A DNA stretch of 15,944 bases from Spartobacteria bacterium (GTDB lineage Bacteria > Verrucomicrobiota > Verrucomicrobiia > Chthoniobacterales > UBA6821), in the NCBI GenBank assembly GCA_947466005.1, contig CANIBV010000023.1:1-15944 (forward strand). Direction: 5' to 3'. The stretch's first letter is position 1. Each line of letters opens with the position of its first letter. Of this stretch, positions 6,669 through 15,305 are shown in pieces. The position numbers and the translations under genes are program-made. The notes beneath the pieces are model-generated. The model made no database searches, was not told the DNA's origin, and saw only the letters and a list, made by a program, of their open reading frames with translations.

Positions 6669-8294
6669 TTACAAACCCTTGAGGCCGGCAAGCAGAAGCT
6701 CCGCATTGGTCTTTGTTGTCTCAAGGTTGAGCGTCAGGATCTGCATGGCCTCGGAAGCGGGGAGTTCCATGAGCTGTTTTCTCAACTGTAAGATACGGGC
6801 GTACTCATCCGGATGGTAGAGGAGCTCCTCGCGGCGGGTTCCCGACTTGGTGATGTGGATCGCGGGAAAGATGCGTTGCTCCATGATGGATCGGTCGAGG
6901 TAGATTTCCATATTCCCGGTCCCCTTGTATTCCTCAAAGATGAGGTCATCCATGCGGCTATGGGTTTCCACAAGCGCCGTGGCCAGAATGGTGAGGCTGC
7001 CACCCTCCTCGACATTCCTCGCCGATCCGAAGAATTTCTTGGGACGTGCCAAGGCTACGGAATCGACACCGCCGCTCATGGTGCGCCCATTGCCCTTGAC
7101 GTTGTTGTTATAGCCGCGCGAGAGGCGGGTGACGCTGTCGATCAGGATGACGACATCCTTCTTGAGTTCGACGAGACGTTTTGCCCGTTCGGAGACAATT
7201 TCAGCGACCTGGACGTGGCGTGAAGTCGGTTCATCGAAGGTTGAGCTGAAGATATCGCAGTCCAGGGCGCGGCGCAGATCGGTGACTTCTTCCGGACGCT
7301 CATCCACGAGGAGAAGCATGAGGTGGACATCAGGGTGATTTGCCTGGATTGCCAGAGCGAGGCTCTTGAGCATCATCGTCTTCCCGACGCGGGGAGGGGC
7401 AACAATGAGTCCTCGCTGGCCCATGCCGAGTGGGGCGATCAGGTCGACGGCGCGGGCGGTGGGGTTTGTCTTCCCGGGCTGTTCGAGGTAGATGCGCCTG
7501 TTGGGGAACATGGCGGTGAGTTTCTCGAACTCTGGCGGGCTTTTCCACTCCTCGACGGGGATGCCCTCGATGGCGGTGAGGGTGTCGAGGCCAAGGCGGC
7601 GCTCGGAGATCATGCGGACGGTTCCCATCACCCTGAGTCCGGGGCGGAGTTCATACTGGCGCAGCATGGCGAGAGGGAGAACCAAGTCACAAGGGGTGGG
7701 TTGGAAGTTAAAGACGGGCCATCGGACCATCGGCGCATCCGGAGCAAACTCCAGCACGCCTTCGGCGCTAAGCACGCCACCACGCTTGAGTTGGTCGCGA
7801 GCCAGATCAAGCGCCAGATAATGCCTGGAGGAGTCACGGAAGACGGAGAGATGTCTTTCCTCAGCCAAGGCAAGCAGGCCAGCATGACTCATTCGATGCA
7901 GCGTCTCCATTGCCAAGGGTGGGGGCGGGGGTAGCTGCGGGGCAGGGGGCAGCGGAGGAGTCACCGGCAGCGATAAGGGGTTGATTCGAGGGGTGACAGT
8001 AGTGGATTGATCCTCGGAGAGAGTGGCTTCGGGTGCCGTCACCTCGTGAGTCGCGGAGTTGCTTTCACTGGGAGAACCGGAAGGGGTCACCGCGCAGGCA
8101 TCCGAGGTTATAGATGCCCCAGAGGTCGTCCCAGTGATTGCTGTCGTGGAATCAATTGCAGAATAAGACGGCGAATCATCAGAAGGAAGGGATGGAGATA
8201 GGTCATCCTCGCACTGGAGCTTGGATGCTTTTACAGCCCGGGACGGAGGCTTCCGAGGTGCAGGTATAGGCTTCCTTTGGGAAGGTTTCGTCAT
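6669..8294 (-). CDS. rho: Transcription termination factor Rho with long low-complexity N-terminus
   Basis: Rho is a hexameric RNA-dependent ATPase that loads on nascent RNA and ends transcription. The 541-residue protein has an extra N-terminal tract (about 1-130) rich in Ser, Thr and Pro, ending in the proline runs LPPAPQLPPPPP, then a Rho-N helical domain (about 130-172), the RNA-binding cold-shock-like domain (about 178-250) and the ATPase core. In the core I see Walker A APPRVGKT (299-306), LLLVDERPEEVTDL (337-350), STFDEPTSRHVQVAE, Walker B VVILIDSVTRL (381-391), the R-loop region TMSGGVDSVA and FFGSARNVEEGGSLTI. Length exceeds the 419 residues of E. coli Rho mainly through the N-terminal tract. 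The GFGFLR RNA-binding motif seen in E. coli Rho is not recognisable. The ATG overlaps the coaE stop by 4 bp (ATGA), implying translational coupling. Confidence 0.96.
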   Translation of the reverse strand: MTKPSQRKPIPAPRKPPSRAVKASKLQCEDDLSPSLPSDDSPSYSAIDSTTAITGTTSGASITSDACAVTPSGSPSESNSATHEVTAPEATLSEDQSTTVTPRINPLSLPVTPPLPPAPQLPPPPPLAMETLHRMSHAGLLALAEERHLSVFRDSSRHYLALDLARDQLKRGGVLSAEGVLEFAPDAPMVRWPVFNFQPTPCDLVLPLAMLRQYELRPGLRVMGTVRMISERRLGLDTLTAIEGIPVEEWKSPPEFEKLTAMFPNRRIYLEQPGKTNPTARAVDLIAPLGMGQRGLIVAPPRVGKTMMLKSLALAIQANHPDVHLMLLLVDERPEEVTDLRRALDCDIFSSTFDEPTSRHVQVAEIVSERAKRLVELKKDVVILIDSVTRLSRGYNNNVKGNGRTMSGGVDSVALARPKKFFGSARNVEEGGSLTILATALVETHSRMDDLIFEEYKGTGNMEIYLDRSIMEQRIFPAIHITKSGTRREELLYHPDEYARILQLRKQLMELPASEAMQILTLNLETTKTNAELLLAGLKGL

Positions 8295-8902
8295 GAGGTC
8301 TTGAGGAGGGAAGTCAGTAATTGAATCTGTGATTCGAGTGAGTTGGGAGATCCGTCATTCCAAAGGAGATAATCGGCTCGCAGGATCTTATCCTGCTGCG
8401 GATGCTGGAGTTTCAGCCACTGGTAGGCTTCCTCTGAGCTGAGGGAACGACTGCGTTTCAGTCGCTCTTTTCGGACGGAGTCCGAGCACCCCACCACAAT
8501 GCTCCTGTCAAAGAAGGACTCCAACTCTTTTTCGTAAAGAAGCGGTATTTCAGCAAGGAAGAAGGCGTCGGGTGAATAACGATAGGAGGAGGCCAATGGC
8601 TTCCAGATGTTCTCGAGGCGAGGATGGAGAATCTCCTCTAGGATCTTTCTCGCCGTAGGATCGGCAGCGATGAGGCGAAAGAGGTAGCCCCTGTCCGCTT
8701 TTCCCCGGGCGTCATAGCAGGAGTTCCCAAGTTCCGAGGTGATGAGGTGCCTCACTTCCGGATCGTCGTTCAGTAGGAGTCGATTTTCCTCATCAGCCGA
8801 GTAGCTTGTCACGCGTGAGTCCACCCCAAGACGAGCCGCTAGCCCGTGAAGTACCGTGGACTTTCCGCTACCTATGCTTCCCGTGATGGCGAGTGCCGGC
8901 AT
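8291..8902 (-). CDS. coaE: Dephospho-CoA kinase
   Basis: CoaE carries out the last step of coenzyme A synthesis, phosphorylating dephospho-CoA at the 3' hydroxyl with ATP in the cytoplasm. The 203-residue product starts MPALAITGSIGSGKST, with the P-loop GSIGSGKS at about residues 8-15 as in the family. Other marks are SADEENRLLL in place of the usual DAD motif, LHPRLENIW, AEIPLLYEKELESFFD (usually D-x-PLL-x-E) and ADYLLWNDGS near the C-terminus. An in-frame TTG at 8938 would add 12 residues and is preceded by GGAGGA, but that sequence touches the codon with no spacing, so I prefer the ATG at 8902. The gene follows the second secretin closely (50 bp, or 14 bp with the TTG start) and overlaps rho by 4 bp, so it is probably transcribed with the pilus-like genes. 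Confidence 0.9.
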   Translation of the reverse strand: MPALAITGSIGSGKSTVLHGLAARLGVDSRVTSYSADEENRLLLNDDPEVRHLITSELGNSCYDARGKADRGYLFRLIAADPTARKILEEILHPRLENIWKPLASSYRYSPDAFFLAEIPLLYEKELESFFDRSIVVGCSDSVRKERLKRSRSLSSEEAYQWLKLQHPQQDKILRADYLLWNDGSPNSLESQIQLLTSLLKTS

Positions 8903-8952
8903 CGAACTGTGGCAATGTTTCGAGTGGGCCCGATGCAATCCTCCAAGGGTGA

Positions 8953-11595
8953 CTACTTGCTGCGTACTGTAGGCGAGGAGATCGAGGGCTGGGGGAGGTC
9001 CTGGGGGAGCCCAATGGGCTTCACGGTCTCCGTCTCTTCTGCATCGCCGCGGCGAGGTTGTCCTTCAGCATCCAGAATTCTGGGCGTCACAAAGATCACG
9101 AGATTCTTTTTGATCTTCTGATCGGCATCGGAGCGGAAGAGGCGTCCCGCCAACGGAATGTCTCCCAGGAAAGGAACCTTGTCCTGAACCTTCTGGACAT
9201 CCTCTCGGATCAGCCCCCCCAGTGCCACGGTCTGGCCATCCCAAACGGTCACGAAGGTATTGACCTCACGGACTGAGAAAACGGGCTGCTTGATCGTGTT
9301 GGTGGTGAGGGTTTGGACGATTGGGATCGATGCCGGTATACCGTTGAATAAGCCGGCTTGAGACCCCACCGTATTGATGGGGGAACCATAATTGATGAAA
9401 CCGTCGAAGTCGGTGACTTTCGGATTAAGTTCCAGATCAATGGTGTAGCCATCGGGACCAATGGTAGGCTTGGCTTCCAAGACAACGCCCAGATCCTGTT
9501 TTGTGAAATCACTGGGAAAAGAGGGGGTGATGGTGGGTGGTGGCTGATTTACAGGGTTATTGTTACCATTGCCTGTAGTCTGGGCCTGGGTACTCTGTGG
9601 AATCGTTGGCGGACTGTACTGGCGTGGATAAATGAACTCATTGATGATCTTGACCGTTGCTTTGACTCCGCTCTTGGTGGTCACCTTGGGAGCCGCCATG
9701 AGGTCGATTCCTTTCTTCTGGTTCAGGGCTCGGATCACAAGTTGGAACTGGGGATCTGAAAAGACTCCAGCAATCGAGAAGGTGCCTGGAGCAACGGTAT
9801 CAGATAGACCTGTTTTTCCAGCCAGCAATGCATCGATGGAGTTTCCAGTGATGGCTCCATCACCTGATCTTAGCGCTCCGACTGGGCTCATGGGTGCTCC
9901 GCCAGCCATGGGATTTCCAAAGGGGAAGTTATCACTTGTGGCCGTTGCTGCACTTCCACCACCGCTCCCATAGACCCCGCCTCCTATACTGAAAGGGCCA
10001 AGGAGCCAGCTGAATCCGAGTTCCTGAAGGTTGTTCTGATTGATCTCGAGGAACTTGGTCTGGATATCGACCTGCGAGGGGGCCACTCCCATCGCTGCAT
10101 CCACAAGGGAATCAATCACATCGATGTTATCCCTAGTATTGCGCACGACCAGTTTGCTGCCCGAGGCGCGGTAATTGGCGCTGGCTCCGGTGGGAAAATC
10201 CACGCCTTGCGAGATCAGGTAGTCTTTGGCCTCCTGACGCTGTGCGATACGTGCCTTGTTCGGGTCACCCACACCGCTCCCCCCAGCCTGAGGGAGGGAG
10301 GCCCCCCCGTCCAAGGCTTTGGGTGGGATGAAGGTGGGAGGGACCTGATACTCCTTGGTGACCAGAATATCGGTCGGCTCCGAGAGTGGCACGATCGAGA
10401 CGGCGTATGGATCGATCTTCAGCTTCATGTTACTAAGCTTGCTGATGTAGTCGAGGGCCACATACAGGGGCACGTGAGAGAGTGATAGTGTGACGTGTGG
10501 CTCAGTGGAGGGCGATAACGGTGTGCTGCTGGAGGCTGTTCCTACCCCTGTGGGTGAGGCCGTGCCGGGGACTCCAGGTTCAGGCGCCGCACTTGAAGCA
10601 CCAAGCTTGAGGAAAATATTCACCCCCTTCTTGCTAGGATCCTGTTCCGCGCTCTTTTGCTTGAGATACTCGACAGCCTCGCTGATCGGGGAGTCGCTGA
10701 GGTCGATCCTGGGGATGATGATCGTATTGAGTTTTGCGACGATCTGATCGGTGCCCCGAAGATCCTGCTGGCGTCCGACTGTCTCGGTGGAGCGCCCCAG
10801 CTTGGCCTTGTGAGGAGGGCGTTCCCACGACTTCTCGACCTGCCAGAGCATCCTCCCCCTGGTCTCATTGTAGGCCTCGTTGGCATACTGGAGTGTCGTG
10901 TTATGGATCGCCTCCATTCCCTTGCGAGCAGCATTGTTATAGGGGTCGATCAAGAGGATCTCTTCGTATTTTGTGAGGGCCAGTGCGTTACGGCCACTCT
11001 GGGCTAACCCTGAGGCCTCCTTGAGGAGCTTGATGACTTCGTCGCGCTTGGCTGCTGACTTGGGTGTGATGGTCTTGTTGAAGACCTCCGGTTGCTCCAG
11101 ATCCGAGAGAAGTCTCACGGCTTCCATGCTGCCAGGATTGATGGAGGGATCCAGGATCGACTTGGTAATACTCTCAGCGGAGAGGGGGTGACCGGAATTG
11201 TCCGTGATGCCATTGCGCTCAGCAATGGAGTCGGTGAAGACGCCGTCGCTGATCAGTTGGCGCGCGTAGGCGAGGGATATGGAGGTGTAGTCGGTCACCA
11301 GAGCAGAGCGTTCGCTCTTGGCTGCTTCTCCTGAAGGAGTCATTGCCATTGCCTCGGAGGCATCCTCGTAGGCCGCCTTCAGATTCTTTTGGGATTGTTT
11401 CTCACGCGCTTGACGCATAAGGGAACGAGCCTTTAGGAGGTTCTCCTGGCTGCGGACGATGGCGCGCTCCGATTCCGCGGCTAAAATAGGAGAGGAGGGT
11501 TGTGCGGCCGAGGACCCGCCGCCAAATAAAGGCAGGGGTACTGTTGCAATCAGGATACCGAATCCGGCCAGTAAAGAGTTGGTGGATAAACGCAT
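8953..11595 (-). CDS. Amuc_1098-family secretin (type IV pilus-like outer membrane protein), downstream copy
   Basis: This 880-residue protein should form an outer-membrane secretin ring in a pilus-like apparatus. It has a signal peptide (hydrophobic core about 8-24), a helical region with TPR-like repeats (about 45-250, for example SGRNALALTKYEEILLIDPY near 200-219), an STN/N0-like segment (about 368-406, HVTLSLSHVPLYVALDYISK), an N-domain stretch (about 480-530) and a C-terminal secretin domain (about 610-845). The secretin end reads VPFLGDIPLAGRLFRS and then NLVIFVTPRILD (831-842), close to the classical signature. Two low-complexity inserts stand out: a Pro/Ser/Thr/Gly stretch at about 333-367 and a Gly/Ala-rich one at about 547-590. 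It lies 32 bp after a paralogous secretin gene and upstream of coaE. Confidence 0.9.
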   Translation of the reverse strand: MRLSTNSLLAGFGILIATVPLPLFGGGSSAAQPSSPILAAESERAIVRSQENLLKARSLMRQAREKQSQKNLKAAYEDASEAMAMTPSGEAAKSERSALVTDYTSISLAYARQLISDGVFTDSIAERNGITDNSGHPLSAESITKSILDPSINPGSMEAVRLLSDLEQPEVFNKTITPKSAAKRDEVIKLLKEASGLAQSGRNALALTKYEEILLIDPYNNAARKGMEAIHNTTLQYANEAYNETRGRMLWQVEKSWERPPHKAKLGRSTETVGRQQDLRGTDQIVAKLNTIIIPRIDLSDSPISEAVEYLKQKSAEQDPSKKGVNIFLKLGASSAAPEPGVPGTASPTGVGTASSSTPLSPSTEPHVTLSLSHVPLYVALDYISKLSNMKLKIDPYAVSIVPLSEPTDILVTKEYQVPPTFIPPKALDGGASLPQAGGSGVGDPNKARIAQRQEAKDYLISQGVDFPTGASANYRASGSKLVVRNTRDNIDVIDSLVDAAMGVAPSQVDIQTKFLEINQNNLQELGFSWLLGPFSIGGGVYGSGGGSAATATSDNFPFGNPMAGGAPMSPVGALRSGDGAITGNSIDALLAGKTGLSDTVAPGTFSIAGVFSDPQFQLVIRALNQKKGIDLMAAPKVTTKSGVKATVKIINEFIYPRQYSPPTIPQSTQAQTTGNGNNNPVNQPPPTITPSFPSDFTKQDLGVVLEAKPTIGPDGYTIDLELNPKVTDFDGFINYGSPINTVGSQAGLFNGIPASIPIVQTLTTNTIKQPVFSVREVNTFVTVWDGQTVALGGLIREDVQKVQDKVPFLGDIPLAGRLFRSDADQKIKKNLVIFVTPRILDAEGQPRRGDAEETETVKPIGLPQDLPQPSISSPTVRSK
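9178..9209. repeat. Direct repeat copy 1, inside downstream secretin gene
   Basis: These 32 bases match 11871-11902 with two mismatches. Both copies lie in secretin-domain coding sequence and encode REDVQKVQDK in the same frame. This reflects the paralogy of the two genes, about 2.7 kb apart, and could serve as a site for recombination or gene conversion between them. Confidence 0.7.
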
Positions 11596-11627
11596 ATCGG
11601 GAAAAAAGAAGAGGGTACGCTCTGAAA

Positions 11628-14126
11628 TTATTGGATGTCCTTGGAGGATTTCGAGGCGGTGGAGGGATCGCCGGGAACCGCCTCCGAAGTCACGGCCTTG
11701 GCATCGGGAACCATGACCTCCTGACCGTTTTCAACCGCCTTGATCAGCGGCTGTCCTGCCGGATCGAGGAGACCCGCCGAGACAAAAATCAGTAGATTCC
11801 TTTTGATACGCTGATTGGAGGAACTGCGGAAGAGGGAGCCTACCAGGGGGAGATCACCGGCGATGGGCGTCTTGTCCTGCACCTTTTGGACATCCTCTCG
11901 GAGAAGACCACCCAGAACAACTGTCTGCCCGTCATACAGGCTCACCTGCGTGTCAACTTGGCGGACGCTAAAGACAGGCTGGTTAATTGTATTGGCGGTG
12001 AGTTCGATACTTCTCGTGCCGACCACAAGGGGTGCACCGGCGGGAACAGGATTGGGAACGGTTATGTTTCCAATAGTATTAATCGGCGAGCCATAGTTGA
12101 TGAATCCTTGGAACTCGGTGATCTGTGGTGAAAGCGTGAGCTCAATAGTATAGCCATCAGGGCCCACTGTCGGCTCCACTTCAAGCTGGACACCGACATT
12201 TCGTGTTTCAAAGGAAGTGGGAGTTGCCGGGGTGGCTGGATTGACGCCCCCTCCCCCCTGTGTCTGGGGAACAGTGGGTGGAGAATAGTCCTTCGGATAG
12301 GGGAACTTGCGTGTGATATTGATGGTAGCCTTTCGGCCGCTGGTCACGGTGACCTTGGGGGCAGAGACAAGATCGACCCCCTTCTGCTGATTGATGGCCC
12401 GCAGAACGACTTGGAATTGGGGGTTAGTGAAGATGCCCGCCAACGCCAGGACGCCGGCAGCAGGACCTGCAGGTGAGCCGAAGAGAAGGCCATCCAGGGC
12501 ATTTGCCTTCACGGCGGAAGAACCGGTGCGATTGCCGGCCGTGAGATTGCCTCCGGTGACATTGGCACCAGCGGTCTGCATGGCACCGGTTGGGACTCCG
12601 GCATTCACAAAAGGAAAACTGCTTATTGCTTGTTTCTGCTGATTTCCGACCGTACCTCCTCCGCCATAGGCGCCGGTTCCGCCGGGGAGGTTAAAGGCTC
12701 CCATGAGCCAGTCGAAGCCGAGTTCCTGAAGATTATTCTGACTGATCTCAAGGAAGCGCGACTCAATTTCAACTTGGCTCGGAGGGGTTGCAAGCGAGAC
12801 TTCAACGAGGGAATCGATGAGATCCAGATTGGACTGGGTGTTTTTGACCAGCAGTTTACTGCTGGAGGCCAGGTAGGTGGCGCTGGCACCCGCAGGGAAT
12901 GTGACCCCCTGGGATTCCAAAAACTCCTTGGCACCCGACTTGCCAACGGTGCCTGGTAATCCTCCCGCCGCGGTCTGAGCAGATGCCGTCGCTGTGGTGA
13001 TGAATCCGGGGGGGACCTTGTACTCCTTGGAAATGAGCGTCTCCGTCGGTTCGGAGAGTGGAACGATGGCCACGGCGTACGGCTCAATCTTCACCTTGAG
13101 GTTTGCCGCCGAGGCGATGTATTTGAGTGCTTCGCCAAGAGGTAGGTCGTTGAGCGAAAGATTGATCTTGGTGCCGCCATCAAGGGCTTCCTTGGTAGGG
13201 TCCAGCTTGAGGACGATGTTCACACCCTTTTTGGCGGGATCGGTTTCGGTGGTGTCGAGGGAGCGGGATTTTTTCTGTAATTTCTCGACCGCTTCACGGA
13301 CCGTTTCCTCTGAGAGGTTGAGCTGGGGAATTCGAATCTCCTGGAGTTTTCGACTGATGGCGCTTGTCCCCTTCATGTCGATCGGGCTCTGCTCCACGAT
13401 AGTGGAGGCTCCTGTGTCAAACTTCGGCACCGGCAGTTCCCAAGCGCGTGCCACTTGGGTGATCATCTCGCTGCGGCGCTCATTGTAGGCGGTTTCCGCG
13501 TAACTGGAGCGCTGCTTGTTTACCTGTTCCATACCGAGACGGGCGGAGGTGTTCTCCGGATCCAGATTCAGGACTTTCTGGTAGTCATTGAAGGCGGCGT
13601 CAAAGCGGCCCGACTCATAGAGTCCTTGAGCCTCGCTTAGGAGTTGCTTGACTTGTTCCACTTTGGAGATGAACCCCGGTGTCATTGTCCTGTTGAACTG
13701 ATTGGGATCGAGGAGCTGGTTTTGAAGGCTTAAAAGCGGCGTGTACTTGGAACCATAGGGTTTGGATGTGGCTGTCCCGACAACCAGTTCGGCATCCTCA
13801 TAACGCCCCTCTGAGATCCTCTGCGTGGCCAAGGAAACCGCCGATTTGGAAAAGGTTTCCATCGCGACAGACCGCAGTCCCGCCGAGGCTTGCCCCCCTG
13901 CTGGCAGGGCATCAACAGCGCTCTTGGAGAGGGCAAATGCAGTCTCAAAGTCATTGTCAGCAAGTGCCAGAGAGGCTTTGGCAGTTTGTGACTGGGCCCA
14001 GTTTCCCCGTTCTTGGAGGATCCTGATTTCCCGCTCTGATTGACCCACGACACCGCTCTGTTGGGCACGGGACTGAGGGGAGATTGTCAGGCTGCAGAGA
14101 AGGATTAGAAGGAGGGTCTGCTTCAT
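11628..14126 (-). CDS. Amuc_1098-family secretin (type IV pilus-like outer membrane protein), upstream copy
   Basis: This 832-residue protein is a paralogue of the next gene and has the same layout: signal peptide (MKQTLLLILLCSLTISPQSRA, cleavage likely after SRA at 21), TPR-like helical region (about 45-230, with SGRFDAAFNDYQKVLNLDPE at 172-191), STN/N0-like segment (about 319-359), N-domain (about 410-460) and C-terminal secretin domain (about 560-795). Near the end it reads TPIAGDLPLVGSLFRS and then NLLIFVSAGLLDPAGQP, where the classical TPRI of secretins is replaced by SAGL. The open frame extends to a GTG at 14183, but the added 19 residues precede a good signal peptide and have no Shine-Dalgarno, so I use the ATG at 14126. 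It follows the Amuc_1099-family gene by 78 bp, the place where the family's secretin is expected. Confidence 0.9.
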   Translation of the reverse strand: MKQTLLLILLCSLTISPQSRAQQSGVVGQSEREIRILQERGNWAQSQTAKASLALADNDFETAFALSKSAVDALPAGGQASAGLRSVAMETFSKSAVSLATQRISEGRYEDAELVVGTATSKPYGSKYTPLLSLQNQLLDPNQFNRTMTPGFISKVEQVKQLLSEAQGLYESGRFDAAFNDYQKVLNLDPENTSARLGMEQVNKQRSSYAETAYNERRSEMITQVARAWELPVPKFDTGASTIVEQSPIDMKGTSAISRKLQEIRIPQLNLSEETVREAVEKLQKKSRSLDTTETDPAKKGVNIVLKLDPTKEALDGGTKINLSLNDLPLGEALKYIASAANLKVKIEPYAVAIVPLSEPTETLISKEYKVPPGFITTATASAQTAAGGLPGTVGKSGAKEFLESQGVTFPAGASATYLASSSKLLVKNTQSNLDLIDSLVEVSLATPPSQVEIESRFLEISQNNLQELGFDWLMGAFNLPGGTGAYGGGGTVGNQQKQAISSFPFVNAGVPTGAMQTAGANVTGGNLTAGNRTGSSAVKANALDGLLFGSPAGPAAGVLALAGIFTNPQFQVVLRAINQQKGVDLVSAPKVTVTSGRKATINITRKFPYPKDYSPPTVPQTQGGGGVNPATPATPTSFETRNVGVQLEVEPTVGPDGYTIELTLSPQITEFQGFINYGSPINTIGNITVPNPVPAGAPLVVGTRSIELTANTINQPVFSVRQVDTQVSLYDGQTVVLGGLLREDVQKVQDKTPIAGDLPLVGSLFRSSSNQRIKRNLLIFVSAGLLDPAGQPLIKAVENGQEVMVPDAKAVTSEAVPGDPSTASKSSKDIQ
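11871..11902. repeat. Direct repeat copy 2, inside upstream secretin gene
   Basis: This is the partner of the 32-base repeat at 9178-9209 (30 of 32 identical by eye), encoding the same REDVQKVQDK segment. It is the most similar stretch I noticed between the two secretin genes. Confidence 0.7.
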
Positions 14127-14204
14127 TGCGATGCGCGGACAGGAATGTGAAGATCCGTTAGGCTGCACGGTAGTTTCGGTCACGGGAGGAGAGGGGAAAT
14201 GAAA

Positions 14205-15281
14205 CTAGGGAGCAAGTGATGGCGTTTTCGCCTGGGAAGGAGTCGGCATTGCCGGAATTGATGGTGATGGCTTCACTGTAAATGTCTTGTCGCCTTTGTT
14301 AAGAAGGATGCCGTTGGCGGAAAAGTCCACCAGCTTGTAAGTTTCCGTATAATTCTTGTCAAGGCTGCCAAGGATGAGCTCCTTGCCCCGTTCCACCGTG
14401 ATGTCTTCCTGAGGTGCCCCTGCCAGTTGGTAGTGGAAGGTGACGCTTTCCACTAGTTCGATGTTTTTTTTCCTGTACTCGCGGGAAGTGCTTTTCTGGA
14501 CCAGTGCATGACGTTCTCCCGTCAGTGTGTTCTCCAGGATCAGTTCCGAGACATCGTACTCGGTATCGTTGATCGTCTTTTTCTTCGGGATAAAATCCAC
14601 AACCTTCAGGAAGTGTGCGCCCGGCACCGTTGTGCCCTTCACGACCGCCCTCGCGGAGTTATCCGGGCGGTTTCCCTTCGCGGGGTTTGGGAGAGGTTGA
14701 AACGGACGAATCATGTACTCCTTGCGGCCCTCGTTCTCCTCTTCTCCCAGGAACTCCAGCGTGTAGTTGCTCTTGCGGATGTCGGCATCGGCGTAGCTCA
14801 GCTTGGTATAGAGCGGGGGGAACTGCTTGGGGTTATTAGGGTCGGTTCCCGCCTCGAACTCTTCCCTCACCGTGAAGCCCTTGTGCATCGGGTCACGTTC
14901 GAGAATGTTCACATCCGTGTAATCAAGTTGATGGCCGATGAGCCACTGATTGGGAACTGGCGGGTAGAGGGGCTCCGTTCCCTCCATGGGATCGATGAGT
15001 TTACCTTCCCGCAGCAGGTAGGGGCGTGAGACCAGTGGCGAGGCTCCATCCTCCCTGATGGTCCAAACGGGTGGCCTTTTCAGCTTCTCCACGGCGACTG
15101 CTGCATTCGTGGAAGGGGTGGGAATTGAGTCGCCGGATCCCTTGGAGGTTCCTGCGGCGGTGGAGAATGAGTTCTGAAAGCTAGCGAACTGCGTGATGAG
15201 GATCGCCGCGCTCGCCAAGGCAAGGAGAACAGCCAGGCTCAGAAGCACTAGATGGTAGTAGCGGGGGAGAAAGTTTTTCAT
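14205..15281 (-). CDS. Amuc_1099-family pilus-like system membrane protein
   Basis: This 358-residue protein has a short basic N-terminus, one membrane helix (about 10-32, LVLLSLAVLLALASAAILIT) and a large periplasmic part, a bitopic layout like that of pilus assembly connectors. It matches my memory of the Amuc_1099 family by layout, size and position between an Amuc_1100-like gene and the secretins. Visible segments are RPPVWTIREDGASPLVSRPY (69-88), a region about PLYPPVPNQWLIGHQLDYTD (104-123), and beta-rich repeats up to about 335, ending in a Pro/Ser/Thr-rich tail. By analogy with pilP it may link the inner-membrane complex to the secretin, but this is inference. The ATG lies 24 bp after the Amuc_1100-like stop. 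Confidence 0.82.
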   Translation of the reverse strand: MKNFLPRYYHLVLLSLAVLLALASAAILITQFASFQNSFSTAAGTSKGSGDSIPTPSTNAAVAVEKLKRPPVWTIREDGASPLVSRPYLLREGKLIDPMEGTEPLYPPVPNQWLIGHQLDYTDVNILERDPMHKGFTVREEFEAGTDPNNPKQFPPLYTKLSYADADIRKSNYTLEFLGEEENEGRKEYMIRPFQPLPNPAKGNRPDNSARAVVKGTTVPGAHFLKVVDFIPKKKTINDTEYDVSELILENTLTGERHALVQKSTSREYRKKNIELVESVTFHYQLAGAPQEDITVERGKELILGSLDKNYTETYKLVDFSANGILLNKGDKTFTVKPSPSIPAMPTPSQAKTPSLAP

Positions 15282-15305
15282 CGGCCTAGGGAATCGCTGA
15301 TACTC

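Noticed and set aside
7323..7934. 203-codon plus-strand open frame opposite rho
   Set aside because: It is antisense to the Rho core; its translation shows no recognisable domain.
8903..8938. TTG start for coaE with adjacent GGAGGA
   Set aside because: The GGAGGA has no spacing to the TTG, and the 12 added residues precede the family's normal N-terminus; kept only as an alternative.
14127..14183. GTG start adding 19 residues to the upstream secretin
   Set aside because: It has no Shine-Dalgarno and would bury a clear signal peptide that begins at the ATG at 14126.
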